From: Pseudomonas sp. 8O
GTDB lineage: Bacteria; Pseudomonadota; Gammaproteobacteria; Pseudomonadales; Pseudomonadaceae
DNA: 64,000 bases
Assembly: GCF_902506495.1 (NCBI RefSeq)
Contig: NZ_LR733265.1
Location: 684,098-748,097 of the forward strand
Reading direction: 5' to 3'
Part shown: positions 48,461 to 58,742 of the stretch, piece by piece
How positions within the stretch are numbered: position 1 is the stretch's first letter
Layout of the letters: each line of letters opens with the position of its first letter
The notes under the pieces: model-generated
What the model was told of the DNA's origin: nothing
The model's input: the letters and a program-made list of their open reading frames with translations, nothing else
Database searches by the model: none
Made by a program: the position numbers and the translations under genes

Positions 48461-50542
48461 TCAAAGGTTGAGTGTCAGGCTGACGCTGAGATTGCGAGGG
48501 TCGCCGGGCATTACCCAGACGTTGTTGAACGAGCGCTCGTAGTACTTGCGGTCGAACAGGTTGTTGAGGTTCAGCCCCAGGCTCAGGTCCTTGCTGGCTT
48601 GCCAGCGTGCGAGCAGGTCGACCGTGGTGTAGGCCGGCAACTCGAAATCGCTGCCGGTCTGCCCGGAACGGTCGCCAACGTAGGTGATCGCGGCGCCCAG
48701 TTCGGAACCTTGCAGTGCGCCGCTCTGGAACTGGTAAACGCTCATCAGGCTGGCGCTGTTGCGGGCGATGCCGAGCAGGTCGCTACCTTCAGGGATGCTG
48801 TTGTCCTTGGTCACTTCGGCGTCGATATAGGCATAGGCACCGATGACTCTCACGGCCTCGCTGAGTTGGCCGGTGATCTGCAGATCCAGACCCTGGCTGC
48901 GCGCCTTGCCGGCGGCGATGCTGTCGCCGGGGTTATTCGGGTCGGCAGTCAGCACGTTTTCCTTGTCGATATGAAACAGCGCCACGGTGGCGCCGATGCG
49001 ACTGTCGAGCAGGTCGAGCTTGAGGCCGGTTTCGTAGCCGAGACCCTTCTCCGGCTTGAACACCTGACCCTGAGCACCGATGGCGTTGGGTTTGAACGAC
49101 ATCGAGGCGTTGGCAAACACACCGACCTCTGGCGTTAGCTGATAGAGCACGCCCGCGCGCGGTGTGGCGACATCCTTGCTCTGCTCGTTGCTGACGCGGG
49201 TGCTGCGGTTCAGTGCAGTCTGTTCGAAGCGCTCCAGGCGCACGCCGAGCAGGCCGCTCCAGCGCTCGTTGAAACTGATCTGATCCTGCAGGTTGAGGGC
49301 GTAGCTTTCGGTGTGCTCGTGGAAGTCGTTGGGATTGACTATGGGCGGTTTCGGCTGCCCATAGATCGGGCTGTAGATGTCCTGGCCATAGCCCAGGCCG
49401 GTGACGCTTTGCGGATACTTCTGGCTGTTGCGATAGTTCTCGTACTCCAGCCCCAGCAGCGTCTGGTGTTGCCAGCCGGCCAGCTCGAATTGTCCATGCA
49501 GTTCGGCCTGGGTAATGCTGTCGTTCCATTCGAAGCTGCGTTCGCGGTAGAAACGCGTGACCTGATCGCCAATCAGGCGCGAAGGTTCGGAGCTGTTGCC
49601 GTCCAGCGTGCCTTGGCTGTAATGGCTGGCCAGGCGTAGCTTCCAGGCATCGTTCAGATAGTGCTCGAGGCTGACCTGCAGCAACTGGTCGTTGTTACGG
49701 ATCTTGCCGTCATTGGGTTCGCCGAGAAAGGTCGAGCGTTTGACCGCGCCCATCTTGCCGTTGACGGCGGGAATGCCACGGTCGAACACCGAGTCGGTGC
49801 GGGAAAACTCGCTGTCGATCATCAGCAGAGTGTCTGGCGATAACTGCCAGGTGAAGGTCGGGTTGATGATCTGCCGCTGGTTGCCGGCGTGATCACGGAA
49901 GCTGCCGTTGTCTTCCACTGCCAGGTTGACCCGCGAAAGCAGAGTGCCGTCCTCGTTCAGTGGCGTGTTGACGTCGAGGCTGCTGCGGTAGCGATCCCAG
50001 CGTCCGGCGCTGGCCTTGAACTGGGTGAAGGGCTCCAGTTGCGGGCGCTTGGTGACGATATTGACCAGACCGCCGGGGTCGCCGCGACCGTAGAGGGCCG
50101 CCGCCGGCCCCTTGAGCACTTCCAGGCGCTCGATGGCCGATGCGTCCGGCGAGCTGTAGCTGCCGCGGTTGATGGCAAAACCGTTGCGGTACAGCTCGCC
50201 GGTGGTGAAACCACGCACGCTGTAGTTGAGGAAGGTCAGGCCGCCGAAATTGTTCTGCCGCGAGACGCCGCCAGCGAAATCCAGGGCGCGGTCGATACGG
50301 CTGCTGCCGAGATCGTCCAGCACCTGGGCGGGGACCACGCTGATGGCCTGGGGAATTTCGCTGATCGGTGTGTCGGTGCGGGTGGCACTGGATGAGCGTT
50401 TGGCGCGGTAGCCCTGCACTGGCCCATCGGCTTGTTCACTGGGGGCGCTGATGATGCTGTCGGCCAGTTGGGCTGGAGATTCGGCGGCAAGAGCGCAGGG
50501 TGTTAACAGGCTGCCGGCAAGCAAGGCGGAAGTGACGCGCAA
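48461..50542 (-). CDS. TonB-dependent outer-membrane receptor (siderophore type)
   Basis: 693 residues. Signal peptide (about 1-19), then a plug domain (about 50-165: ISEIPQAISVVPAQVLDDL, RGFTTGELYRNGF, IERLEVLKGPAAALYGRGDP) and a 22-strand barrel ending SVSLTLNL. The plug is of the FhuA/FpvA ferrisiderophore class. The only in-frame start is TTG 50542 with GGAG nine bases upstream. The ligand is unknown; the small partner gene downstream hints at a metal complex. A palindrome (50572-50586) in the upstream region is a candidate operator. Confidence 0.9.
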   Translation of the reverse strand: MRVTSALLAGSLLTPCALAAESPAQLADSIISAPSEQADGPVQGYRAKRSSSATRTDTPISEIPQAISVVPAQVLDDLGSSRIDRALDFAGGVSRQNNFGGLTFLNYSVRGFTTGELYRNGFAINRGSYSSPDASAIERLEVLKGPAAALYGRGDPGGLVNIVTKRPQLEPFTQFKASAGRWDRYRSSLDVNTPLNEDGTLLSRVNLAVEDNGSFRDHAGNQRQIINPTFTWQLSPDTLLMIDSEFSRTDSVFDRGIPAVNGKMGAVKRSTFLGEPNDGKIRNNDQLLQVSLEHYLNDAWKLRLASHYSQGTLDGNSSEPSRLIGDQVTRFYRERSFEWNDSITQAELHGQFELAGWQHQTLLGLEYENYRNSQKYPQSVTGLGYGQDIYSPIYGQPKPPIVNPNDFHEHTESYALNLQDQISFNERWSGLLGVRLERFEQTALNRSTRVSNEQSKDVATPRAGVLYQLTPEVGVFANASMSFKPNAIGAQGQVFKPEKGLGYETGLKLDLLDSRIGATVALFHIDKENVLTADPNNPGDSIAAGKARSQGLDLQITGQLSEAVRVIGAYAYIDAEVTKDNSIPEGSDLLGIARNSASLMSVYQFQSGALQGSELGAAITYVGDRSGQTGSDFELPAYTTVDLLARWQASKDLSLGLNLNNLFDRKYYERSFNNVWVMPGDPRNLSVSLTLNL

Positions 50543-50571
50543 GGGGAGGGTCTCCGGATGATTGTGATTTA

Positions 50572-50586
50572 TGTAATAACATTACA
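50572..50586 (-). promoter_or_regulatory. Palindrome upstream of the TonB-receptor gene
   Basis: TGTAATAACATTACA: six-bp arms around AAC, in an AT-rich stretch 30 bp upstream of the TTG start. It does not match a Fur box well; the core resembles a Zur-type ATGTTATNNNATAAC only in part. A metal-responsive repressor is plausible but unproven. Confidence 0.4.
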
Positions 50587-50630
50587 ATAACCTCAATCGA
50601 GAAAAGTTCCCACTTGAAAATGAGCGCCGA

Positions 50631-51773
<1,143 letters not shown>

Positions 51774-51883
51774 CGAGACAATCCTGAGGGTTGCGGGGGC
51801 CAAATCCGGCCCTTAAGGTGGCGCATTATAGTGAGGTGCTCGCCAATTAGGCAGCGGCCCGCAACAGCTTGTGAGGAATCTTC

Positions 51884-52642
51884 ATGGCCATTGCCCTGAC
51901 CACGCTAGTGGAAGAAGCTGACGCTTTTCTTAACGCGTCGCGTATCAATGATTACTGCCCCAATGGCCTGCAGGTCGAGGGGCGTCCGCAGGTCAGTCGC
52001 ATCGTCAGCGGCGTGACCGCCAGCCAGGCACTGATCGACGCGGCCATCGAGGCCGAGGCCGATGTGCTACTGGTGCATCATGGCTATTTCTGGAAGGGCG
52101 AGAACCCCTGTGTCATCGGCATGAGGCAGCGCCGCCTGAAAGCGCTGCTGGCCAATGACATCAGCCTGCTGGCCTATCACCTGCCGCTGGACGTGCATCC
52201 CGAGGTGGGTAACAACGTGCAGCTCGCGCGGCAGTTAGGCATCGTCGTCGAGGGCCTGCTTGAGCCGGAAAATCCGCGCACCGTTGGCCTCGTCGGCTCG
52301 CTGCAAGAGCCAATGAGCGCGGCCGACTTCGCCAGGCTCGTGCAGCAAACGCTGGGGCGTGAGCCGCTGCTGGTAGAGGGCGACGGGCTGATTCGTCGAG
52401 TCGGCTGGTGCACGGGCGGCGGCCAGGGCTATATCGACCAGGCGATTGCTGCAGGAGTCGACCTCTATCTGACCGGCGAAGCCTCCGAGCAGACCTTCCA
52501 CAGCGCACGCGAAAATGGCGTGAGCTTCATCGCCGCCGGCCATCACGCCACCGAACGCTACGGCGTAAAGGCCCTGGGGGATTATCTGGCGCGGCGTTTC
52601 GCACTCGAACATCTGTTCATCGACTGCCCCAACCCGATCTGA
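51884..52642 (+). CDS. Nif3-like dinuclear metal-centre protein (YbgI family)
   Basis: 252 residues. Family motifs: DYCPNGLQVEG at the N-terminus, the metal-site His pair in LLVHHGYFWKGE, and the C-terminal LYLTGEASEQTFHSARE and AAGHHATERYG. The molecular function is not settled; some relatives have GTP cyclohydrolase II-type or DNA-related reports. It is divergent from algW as in P. aeruginosa, and lies 132 bp before cysD. Confidence 0.93.
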   Translation: MAIALTTLVEEADAFLNASRINDYCPNGLQVEGRPQVSRIVSGVTASQALIDAAIEAEADVLLVHHGYFWKGENPCVIGMRQRRLKALLANDISLLAYHLPLDVHPEVGNNVQLARQLGIVVEGLLEPENPRTVGLVGSLQEPMSAADFARLVQQTLGREPLLVEGDGLIRRVGWCTGGGQGYIDQAIAAGVDLYLTGEASEQTFHSARENGVSFIAAGHHATERYGVKALGDYLARRFALEHLFIDCPNPI

Positions 52643-52774
52643 ATCGCCCGTACGGGCAGGCATAACGCTAGATCGTTTCGGTCTAACTGGCGTCCTGAGT
52701 ATAAGCAGACGCTGTGATAGAGTGCGCGCTCGTCCACGGCCCGCCGGCCCCACAACAGCAAACCGTGAGTAGCC

Positions 52775-53692
52775 ATGCTCGACAAATTGACCCATCTGAA
52801 GCAGCTGGAGGCGGAAAGCATCCACATCATTCGTGAAGTGGCCGCCGAATTCGACAACCCGGTGATGCTCTATTCCATCGGCAAGGATTCAGCCGTGATG
52901 CTGCACCTGGCCCGCAAGGCGTTCTTCCCTGGCAAGCTGCCGTTTCCGGTGATGCACGTCGATACCCGCTGGAAATTCCAGGAGATGTACCGCTTCCGCG
53001 ACAAGATGGTCAGCGAGATGGGCCTGGATCTGATCACCCACATCAACCCTGATGGTGTGGCGCAGGACATGAACCCCTTCACCTACGGCAGTGCCAAGCA
53101 CACCGACGTGATGAAGACCGAAGGCCTCAAGCAGGCGCTGGACAAGTACGGCTTCGACGCCGCCTTCGGTGGCGCGCGTCGCGACGAAGAGAAGTCGCGC
53201 GCCAAGGAGCGCGTGTATTCCTTCCGCGACAGCAAGCACCGCTGGGACCCGAAGAACCAGCGCCCCGAGCTGTGGAACGTGTACAACGGCAAGGTCAAGA
53301 AGGGCGAGTCGATCCGTGTCTTCCCGCTGTCGAACTGGACCGAGCTGGACATCTGGCAGTACATCTACCTGGAGCAGATTCCAATCGTGCCGCTTTACTT
53401 CGCCGCCGAGCGTGAAGTGATCGAGAAGAACGGCACACTGATCATGATCGACGACGAGCGCATCCTCGAGCACCTGTCCGATGAAGAGAAGGCGCGCATC
53501 ACCAAGAAGATGGTGCGTTTCCGTACCCTCGGCTGCTACCCGCTGACCGGTGCGGTGGAGTCCACGGCACTGACTTTGCCCGAAATCATCCAGGAGATGC
53601 TCCTGACCCGTACTTCCGAGCGCCAGGGTCGTGTGATCGATCACGATGCTGCCGGGTCGATGGAAGAAAAGAAACGTCAGGGCTATTTCTGA
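52775..53692 (+). CDS. cysD: Sulfate adenylyltransferase subunit CysD
   Basis: 305 residues. The PAPS-reductase fold PP-loop [17 protein letters not shown] and [20 protein letters not shown] are conserved. With the CysN GTPase it makes APS from sulfate and ATP. cysNC starts 12 bp downstream, so the two form an operon. Confidence 0.98.
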   Translation: MLDKLTHLKQLEAESIHIIREVAAEFDNPVMLYSIGKDSAVMLHLARKAFFPGKLPFPVMHVDTRWKFQEMYRFRDKMVSEMGLDLITHINPDGVAQDMNPFTYGSAKHTDVMKTEGLKQALDKYGFDAAFGGARRDEEKSRAKERVYSFRDSKHRWDPKNQRPELWNVYNGKVKKGESIRVFPLSNWTELDIWQYIYLEQIPIVPLYFAAEREVIEKNGTLIMIDDERILEHLSDEEKARITKKMVRFRTLGCYPLTGAVESTALTLPEIIQEMLLTRTSERQGRVIDHDAAGSMEEKKRQGYF

Positions 53693-53704
53693 GGATCGCG
53701 CACC

Positions 53705-55600
53705 ATGAGTCACCAATCCGATTTGATCGGTCAGGACATTCTCGCTTACCTGGCCCAGCACGAGCGCAAGGAACTGCTGCGCTTTCTTACCTGCGGCAAC
53801 GTCGACGACGGCAAGAGCACGCTGATCGGTCGTCTGCTGCATGACTCCAAGATGATCTACGAGGATCACCTGGAAGCCATCACCAAGGATTCGAAGAAAG
53901 TCGGCACCACCGGCGATGACATCGATCTGGCACTGCTGGTCGACGGCCTGCAGGCCGAGCGCGAGCAGGGCATCACCATCGACGTGGCCTATCGCTACTT
54001 CTCCACCGCCAAGCGCAAGTTCATCATCGCCGACACCCCCGGCCATGAGCAGTACACGCGCAACATGGCTACCGGCGCTTCGACCTGCGACCTGGCGATC
54101 ATCCTGATCGACGCCCGCTACGGCGTGCAGACCCAGACCAAGCGCCATAGCTTCATCGCGTCCCTGCTGGGCATCAAGCACATCGTCGTCGCCGTCAACA
54201 AGATGGACCTCAAGGACTTCGACCAGGGCGTGTTCGAGCAGATCAAGGCCGACTACCTGGCCTTCGCCGAGAAGATCAACCTGCGCCCGACCACCCTCGA
54301 GTTCGTGCCGATGTCGGCGCTCAAGGGCGACAACGTGGTCAACAGGTCCGAGCGCTCGCCCTGGTACACCGGCCAGTCGCTGATGGAGATTCTCGAGACT
54401 GTCGAGGTCGCTGGCGACCGCAACTTCGACGACCTGCGCTTCCCGGTGCAGTACGTCAATCGCCCGAACCTGAACTTCCGCGGTTTCGCCGGCACCCTGG
54501 CCAGCGGCATCGTGCGCAAGGGCGATGAGATCATGGCGCTGCCGTCGGGCAAGACCAGCAAGGTCAAGTCCATCGTCACGTACGAGGGCGAGCTGGAGCA
54601 GGCCGGCCCGGGCCAGGCGATCACCCTGACCCTGGAAGACGAGATCGACGTCTCCCGTGGCGACATGCTGGTGCATGCCGACAACCGTCCGCTGGTCACC
54701 GACAGCTTCGAGGCCATGTTGGTCTGGATGGGCGAAGAGCCGATGCTGCCGGGCAAGAAGTACGACATCAAGCGCGCCACCAGCTACGTGCAGGGCTCTA
54801 TCCCGAGTATCGTTCATCGCGTTGACGTGAACACCCTGGAGCAGGGCGCGGCCAGCGAGCTGAGGCTCAACGAGATCGGCCGGGTCAAGGTGGCGCTGGA
54901 TGCGCCGATCGCCCTGGATGGTTACGAGTACAACCGCACCACCGGCGCTTTCATTATCGTCGATCGCCTGACCAACGGCACCGTCGGTGCTGGCATGATC
55001 ATCGCCGATCCGGTCGCTCATGGCGGCGGTCAGCATGGTCGTCTGGCGCATGTGTCGACCGAGGAGCGTGCTTCGCGCTTCGGTCAGCAGCCAGCCACCG
55101 TGCTGTTCAGCGGTTTGTCTGGAGCGGGCAAGAGCACCCTGGCCTATGCGGTCGAGCGCAAGCTGTTCGATATGGGCCGTGCTGTGTACGTACTGGATGG
55201 CCAGAACCTGCGCCACGACCTGAACAAGGGCCTGCCGCAGGATCGCGCCGGTCGCGCCGAGAACTGGCGCCGCGCCGCCCATGTAGCGCGTCAGTTCAAC
55301 GAGGCCGGCATGATCGCCCTGGCCGCCTTTGTCGCTCCGGATGCCGAAGGTCGCGAGCAGGCCAAGGCGCTGATCGGTGCCGAACGCCTGGTTACCGTCT
55401 ACGTCCAGGCCTCGCCGCAGATCTGCCGCGAGCGTGACCCGCAGGGGCTGTACGCCGCCGGTGGTGACAATATCCCGGGCGAAGGCTTCCCCTACGACGT
55501 GCCGCTGGATGCCGATCTGGTGATCGACACTCAGACGCAGTCGGTCGAGGAGGGTGTCAAGGCGGTGCTGGATCTGCTGCGCAGTCGCGGCGCGATCTGA
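53705..55600 (+). CDS. cysNC: Bifunctional sulfate adenylyltransferase GTPase / adenylylsulfate kinase CysNC
   Basis: 631 residues: a fused enzyme. CysN part (about 20-440) has GTPase motifs [27 protein letters not shown] and NKMDLKDF with EF-Tu-like beta barrels. CysC part (about 455-630) has its P-loop GLSGAGKST at residues 470-478 and [10 protein letters not shown] near the end. It couples APS formation to GTP hydrolysis and then makes PAPS. The fusion is normal in pseudomonads. A terminator follows. Confidence 0.97.
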   Translation: MSHQSDLIGQDILAYLAQHERKELLRFLTCGNVDDGKSTLIGRLLHDSKMIYEDHLEAITKDSKKVGTTGDDIDLALLVDGLQAEREQGITIDVAYRYFSTAKRKFIIADTPGHEQYTRNMATGASTCDLAIILIDARYGVQTQTKRHSFIASLLGIKHIVVAVNKMDLKDFDQGVFEQIKADYLAFAEKINLRPTTLEFVPMSALKGDNVVNRSERSPWYTGQSLMEILETVEVAGDRNFDDLRFPVQYVNRPNLNFRGFAGTLASGIVRKGDEIMALPSGKTSKVKSIVTYEGELEQAGPGQAITLTLEDEIDVSRGDMLVHADNRPLVTDSFEAMLVWMGEEPMLPGKKYDIKRATSYVQGSIPSIVHRVDVNTLEQGAASELRLNEIGRVKVALDAPIALDGYEYNRTTGAFIIVDRLTNGTVGAGMIIADPVAHGGGQHGRLAHVSTEERASRFGQQPATVLFSGLSGAGKSTLAYAVERKLFDMGRAVYVLDGQNLRHDLNKGLPQDRAGRAENWRRAAHVARQFNEAGMIALAAFVAPDAEGREQAKALIGAERLVTVYVQASPQICRERDPQGLYAAGGDNIPGEGFPYDVPLDADLVIDTQTQSVEEGVKAVLDLLRSRGAI

Positions 55601-55619
55601 CCCTCCTGCGTTGAACGAG

Positions 55620-55646
55620 AAGCCCTGCACTAATGCGGGGCTTTTT
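55620..55646 (+). terminator. Terminator of cysD-cysNC
   Basis: AAGCCCTGCA, CTAA, TGCGGGGCTTTTT (about 55620-55645) form a stem with a U-run 20 bp after the cysNC stop. Confidence 0.8.
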
Positions 55647-55671
55647 CATTGCCGCCTCGCAAGGCGCCGGC

Positions 55672-55744
55672 CGGTTGCAGGCGCGAGCTCTGCTCGCGAA
55701 ACACTGTGCCCTCGGGGGCGCGGGCAGAGCTCGCTTCTACAATG
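55672..55744. repeat. REP-like inverted repeat (GCGAGCTCTGCTCGCG / GCAGAGCTCGC)
   Basis: GCAGGCGCGAGCTCTGCTCGCG on the left (first 20 bases from 55677) faces GGGCAGAGCTCGCTTCTACA on the right, with a GTGCCCTCGGGGGCGC stem between. This fits a Pseudomonas REP pair and lies between two converging genes. Confidence 0.6.
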
Positions 55745-55753
55745 CTTGTCCAA

Positions 55754-55778
55754 CAAAAAGCCCCGCAATCGCGGGGCT
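55754..55778 (-). terminator. Terminator of the zapG-like gene
   Basis: AGCCCCGC, AATC, GCGGGGCT (55759-55778) with A-run on the plus strand at 55754-55758, so a U-run on the minus strand. It serves the leftward gene ending at 55799. Confidence 0.87.
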
Positions 55779-55798
55779 CGGTATTTCTGGCTGGCGGG

Positions 55799-56230
55799 TT
55801 ACTTCTTCAGCCCGTAGCTTTCGTCCAGCATGCCCGGGCCGTCGCTTTTCGGCGCGTAGTCCTTGGGCATTTCATGGTTCTTCGGCGGGGTCAGGCGCTC
55901 GCGCTTTTCGCCTGCTTCGGTGCTGTTCAGGGTGGCCAGCAGGCGCTGACGGGTCAGCTCATCCAGGGCCAAGCGGTTGGCACCGTCGGACAGGTGTTCC
56001 TGCACGTCCTGGTAGCTCTGGGTGAGTTTCTTCACCAGGCTGGCGGTGGTGTTGAAGTGGGTCACCACTTCGTTCTGGTAGGCCTCGAAGCGTGCCTGCA
56101 TTTCATCCATCTGCCGCTGCGTACGGCCCGGTGCAGCATTGGGGGCCAGGCGGGCGAGCACAAAGCCCACGGCGATGCCGACCACCAGGGTCAGGGCGGG
56201 TATCAACCAGGCTGTAACGGTCTGTTCCAC
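55799..56230 (-). CDS. zapG: YhcB/ZapG-like membrane protein (DUF1043)
   Basis: 143 residues from GTG 56230, with AGGAAGG upstream. One N-terminal membrane helix (WLIPALTLVVGIAVGFVLAR), then a helical coiled-coil region (RQMDEMQARFEAYQNEVVTH, FNTTASLVKKLTQSYQDVQE). This is the DUF1043 family; E. coli YhcB is an inner-membrane protein tied to cell division and envelope growth. In P. aeruginosa a similar hypothetical lies between cysNC and the hydrolase gene. The name is by homology. Confidence 0.8.
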   Translation of the reverse strand: MEQTVTAWLIPALTLVVGIAVGFVLARLAPNAAPGRTQRQMDEMQARFEAYQNEVVTHFNTTASLVKKLTQSYQDVQEHLSDGANRLALDELTRQRLLATLNSTEAGEKRERLTPPKNHEMPKDYAPKSDGPGMLDESYGLKK

Positions 56231-56295
56231 GAGTCCTTCCTCTCAAAACGGCTTTGCTTTACGTTAGCGGCTCGAGCCTGTGCTGTATACGACCA

Positions 56296-56434
56296 GAACC
56301 TGCTCAGAGTCTACTGCGCGTCGTCACTGCTGGGTTAAAAACAGATTCGGAATGCTCATGTACACCAGTACACTGCGCTTCCTCTCCTGTTTTTGCCTTG
56401 CATTGCGCGAGCTCTCGAGACGCTGAACAGGTTC
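56296..56434 (-). mobile_element. MITE-like element, copy 2 (inverted relative to copy 1)
   Basis: Ends GAACCTGCTCAGAGT (56296-56310) and CGCTGAACAGGTTC (56421-56434) are imperfect inverted repeats. Read on the minus strand it contains ATGCAAGGCAAAAACAGG, ATGAGCATTCCGAATCTG and GACGCGCAGTAGACTC, which match copy 1 at 27759-27918 block by block. It lies just upstream of the hydrolase gene and may have changed its promoter. Confidence 0.7.
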
Positions 56435-56492
56435 ATTTGCCGCACAGGCAGTTTGCTAGACGAGTCGACCCGTTGCGGGGTCACGGAGTTCA

Positions 56493-57125
56493 GTGTTGCT
56501 CAGTCGCGAAACCCCTCTTTTCATTCAAGGCCCGGTGGGTCAACTCGAAGCCCTGCTGCTGGAAGTGCCGGACGCCCGAGGCGTGGCGCTGATCTGCCAT
56601 CCCAACCCGGTGCAGGGCGGCACCATGCTCAACAAGGTGGTGAGCACCTTGCAGCGCACCGCACGTGACTGTGGATATCACACATTGCGTTTCAATTATC
56701 GCGGCGTTGGCGCCAGTGCCGGCAGCCACGACATGGGCACCGGCGAGGTGGACGATGCCGAAGCCGTCGCCGCCTGGCTGCAGGAGGAATATCCGAACCT
56801 GCCCGTCACGCTGCTGGGCTTTTCCTTCGGTGGCTTCGTCGCTGCGGCGCTGGGTGCGCGCCTGGAGGCGCAGGGGCAGGTGCCGAGCAAGCTGTTCATG
56901 GTTGCGCCGGCGGTGCATCGCCTGACCGCCGAGACGCCACCGGCCAGCCAGTGCCCGCTGGTGGTGATCCAGCCCGATAGCGACGAAGTGGTCGAGCCGC
57001 AGTCCGTGTACGACTGGTCGACCCATCTCGGGCGTGCCCATGAGCTGCTGAAAGTGGCAGAATGCGGTCACTTTTTTCACGGCAAGCTGACGGATCTGAA
57101 GGAACTCCTTCTGCCGCGTCTGTGA
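56493..57125 (+). CDS. Alpha/beta hydrolase
   Basis: 210 residues from GTG 56493, with GGAG upstream. The alpha/beta-hydrolase fold is seen: oxyanion region ICHPNPVQGGTMLNKV, RFNYRGVGASAGSH, nucleophile elbow GFSFGG (Ser in the centre), and a late Asp in QPDSDEVV and His in AECGHFFHG. It resembles the YqiA/YjfP-like dienelactone-hydrolase-type proteins (COG2945). Cytoplasmic; substrate unknown. Conserved between the zapG-like gene and trpS. Confidence 0.87.
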   Translation: MLLSRETPLFIQGPVGQLEALLLEVPDARGVALICHPNPVQGGTMLNKVVSTLQRTARDCGYHTLRFNYRGVGASAGSHDMGTGEVDDAEAVAAWLQEEYPNLPVTLLGFSFGGFVAAALGARLEAQGQVPSKLFMVAPAVHRLTAETPPASQCPLVVIQPDSDEVVEPQSVYDWSTHLGRAHELLKVAECGHFFHGKLTDLKELLLPRL

Positions 57126-57132
57126 ACGTGGC

Positions 57133-57183
57133 GTAGGGTGCGCCGTGCGCACCGGCCTTTGTGGTGCGCACGGCGCACCCTGC
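57133..57183. repeat. GTAGGGTGCGC inverted-repeat element before trpS
   Basis: Left half GTAGGGTGCGC + CGTGCGCACC from 57133, short loop GGCCTTTGT, right half GGTGCGCACGGCGCACCCTGC-like to 57183. It begins 8 bp after the hydrolase stop. This is the most compact of the eight copies. Confidence 0.85.
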
Positions 57184-57262
57184 GATCAATCTGGCATTCA
57201 AGGCGTCCCGCGGCCTCGGCTCGCGCGATCAGCGAAATAGTTCAAGCAAAGCGAATCTGATC

Positions 57263-58609
57263 ATGACCACCCGTATCCTTACCGGTATCACCACCACCGG
57301 CACGCCGCACCTGGGCAACTACGCCGGCGCCATCCGTCCGGCCATCGTTGCCAGCCGCGATCCGCAGATGGATTCCTTCTACTTCCTCGCCGACTACCAC
57401 GCGCTGATCAAGTGCGATGATCCGGCGCGCATCCAGCGTTCGCGCCTGGAAATCGCAGCCACCTGGCTGGCGCTGGGCCTGGATACCGACAAGGCGACCT
57501 TCTACCGCCAGTCCGACATTCCCGAGATTCCCGAGCTGTGCTGGCTGCTGACCTGCGTCGCCGGCAAGGGCCTGCTCAACCGTGCCCACGCCTACAAGGC
57601 TTCGGTGGACAAGAACGTCGAACAGGGCGAAGACCCGGATGCCGGCGTGACCATGGGCCTGTTCAGTTATCCGGTGCTGATGGCGGCGGACATCCTGATG
57701 TTCAACGCGCAGAAGGTGCCGGTCGGTCGTGACCAGATCCAGCACGTGGAAATGGCCCGCGACATTGGCCAGCGCTTCAACCATCTGTTCGGCAAGGGCA
57801 AGGACCTGTTCGTCCTGCCCGAGGTGGTGATCGAGGAAGAAGTTGCCACGCTGCCCGGCCTCGATGGGCGCAAGATGAGCAAGAGCTACGACAACACCAT
57901 CCCGCTGTTCGGTACTGCCAAGCAGCTCAAGGACGCCGTGGCGCGCATCGTCACCGATTCCAAACTACCGGGCGAGCCTAAGGATGCCGAGGGTTCGCAC
58001 CTGTTCACCCTGTACCAGGCCTTTGCCAGCCACGCGCAGCAGGCCGAGTTTCGTGCCGAACTGGAAGGCGGCCTGGCCTGGGGCGAGGCGAAGAACCGCC
58101 TGTACCAGTTGCTCGAAGACACCCTGGGCGAGGCGCGCGAGCGCTACAACGCACTGATCGCTCGGCCAGCCGACCTCGAGGACATCCTCCTCGCCGGTGC
58201 GGCCAAGGCGCGCAAGATCGCCACGCCGTTCCTCGGTGAGTTGCGCGAGGCGGTGGGCCTGCGTTCGTTCCGCGAACAGGTGCAGGTCACTGCTGGTGAG
58301 AAGAAGCAAGCCGTCAAGAGCGCACGTTTCGTCAGCTTCCGCGATGAAGACGGCAGCTTCCGCTTCCGTCTGCTCGATGCCGATGGCGAGCAATTGCTGC
58401 TGTCGAAATCCTTCGCCGATGGCAAATCGGCCGGCATGATCAACAAGCGTCTGCAATCTGGCGAACCGCTGGATGTACGTGCCGAAGGTCAGGCGTTCTC
58501 GGTCTGGATCGACGGTGAAAGCGTGGCGAGCAGCCCCGAGTTCGCTGACGGTCAGGCGCTGGAAGATGCCATCGTCCGTCTGCGTGAGGCGCTGGCGCCG
58601 CAGGAGTGA
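57263..58609 (+). CDS. trpS: Tryptophanyl-tRNA synthetase
   Basis: 448 residues from ATG 57263 ([20 protein letters not shown]). HIGH motif as TPHLGNY and KMSKS as [10 protein letters not shown]. The protein is about 110 residues longer than E. coli TrpS, with an added C-terminal domain ([20 protein letters not shown] onward), as is usual in pseudomonads. Single-copy essential enzyme. A weak ribosome-binding site is noted. Confidence 0.97.
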   Translation: MTTRILTGITTTGTPHLGNYAGAIRPAIVASRDPQMDSFYFLADYHALIKCDDPARIQRSRLEIAATWLALGLDTDKATFYRQSDIPEIPELCWLLTCVAGKGLLNRAHAYKASVDKNVEQGEDPDAGVTMGLFSYPVLMAADILMFNAQKVPVGRDQIQHVEMARDIGQRFNHLFGKGKDLFVLPEVVIEEEVATLPGLDGRKMSKSYDNTIPLFGTAKQLKDAVARIVTDSKLPGEPKDAEGSHLFTLYQAFASHAQQAEFRAELEGGLAWGEAKNRLYQLLEDTLGEARERYNALIARPADLEDILLAGAAKARKIATPFLGELREAVGLRSFREQVQVTAGEKKQAVKSARFVSFRDEDGSFRFRLLDADGEQLLLSKSFADGKSAGMINKRLQSGEPLDVRAEGQAFSVWIDGESVASSPEFADGQALEDAIVRLREALAPQE

Positions 58610-58610
58610 A

Positions 58611-58670
58611 GTAGCCCGGATGCAATCCGGGGCGAGCTTCGCCAGTATCCCCGGATTGCATCCGGGCTAC
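58611..58670. repeat. GTAGCCCGGATGCAATCCGG inverted repeat after trpS
   Basis: Perfect 22-bp arms, GTAGCCCGGATGCAATCC... (58611-58632) and its inverted copy (58649-58670), separated by CGAGCTTCGCCAGTAT. It belongs to the same family as the element inside the rlpA-like gene at 15327-15380. Confidence 0.88.
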
Positions 58671-58688
58671 GGCCATGATTGCCAAGCA

Positions 58689-58722
58689 ACGGGGGCGTCG
58701 CTAAAGTGACGCCCCCGTTTTT
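58689..58722 (+). terminator. Terminator between trpS and zapE
   Basis: ACGGGGGCGTC, loop GCTAAAGT, GACGCCCCCGT and five T (58689-58722). Confidence 0.9.
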
Positions 58723-58742
58723 ACTTGCCCGGCTAACGAATC

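Noticed and set aside
50560..50600. Fur box upstream of the TonB receptor
   Set aside because: The AT-rich palindrome does not keep the GATAAT hexamer pattern; reported only as an unassigned palindrome.
53705..55600. cysN-cysC fusion as an assembly artefact
   Set aside because: CysNC fusions are usual in Pseudomonas and both domains are intact.
52889..55630. Very long minus-strand open frame (913 codons) opposite cysD-cysNC
   Set aside because: It is the antisense shadow of two well-identified genes in GC-rich DNA; it has no ribosome-binding site and a Gly/Val/Asp-biased composition unlike a real protein.
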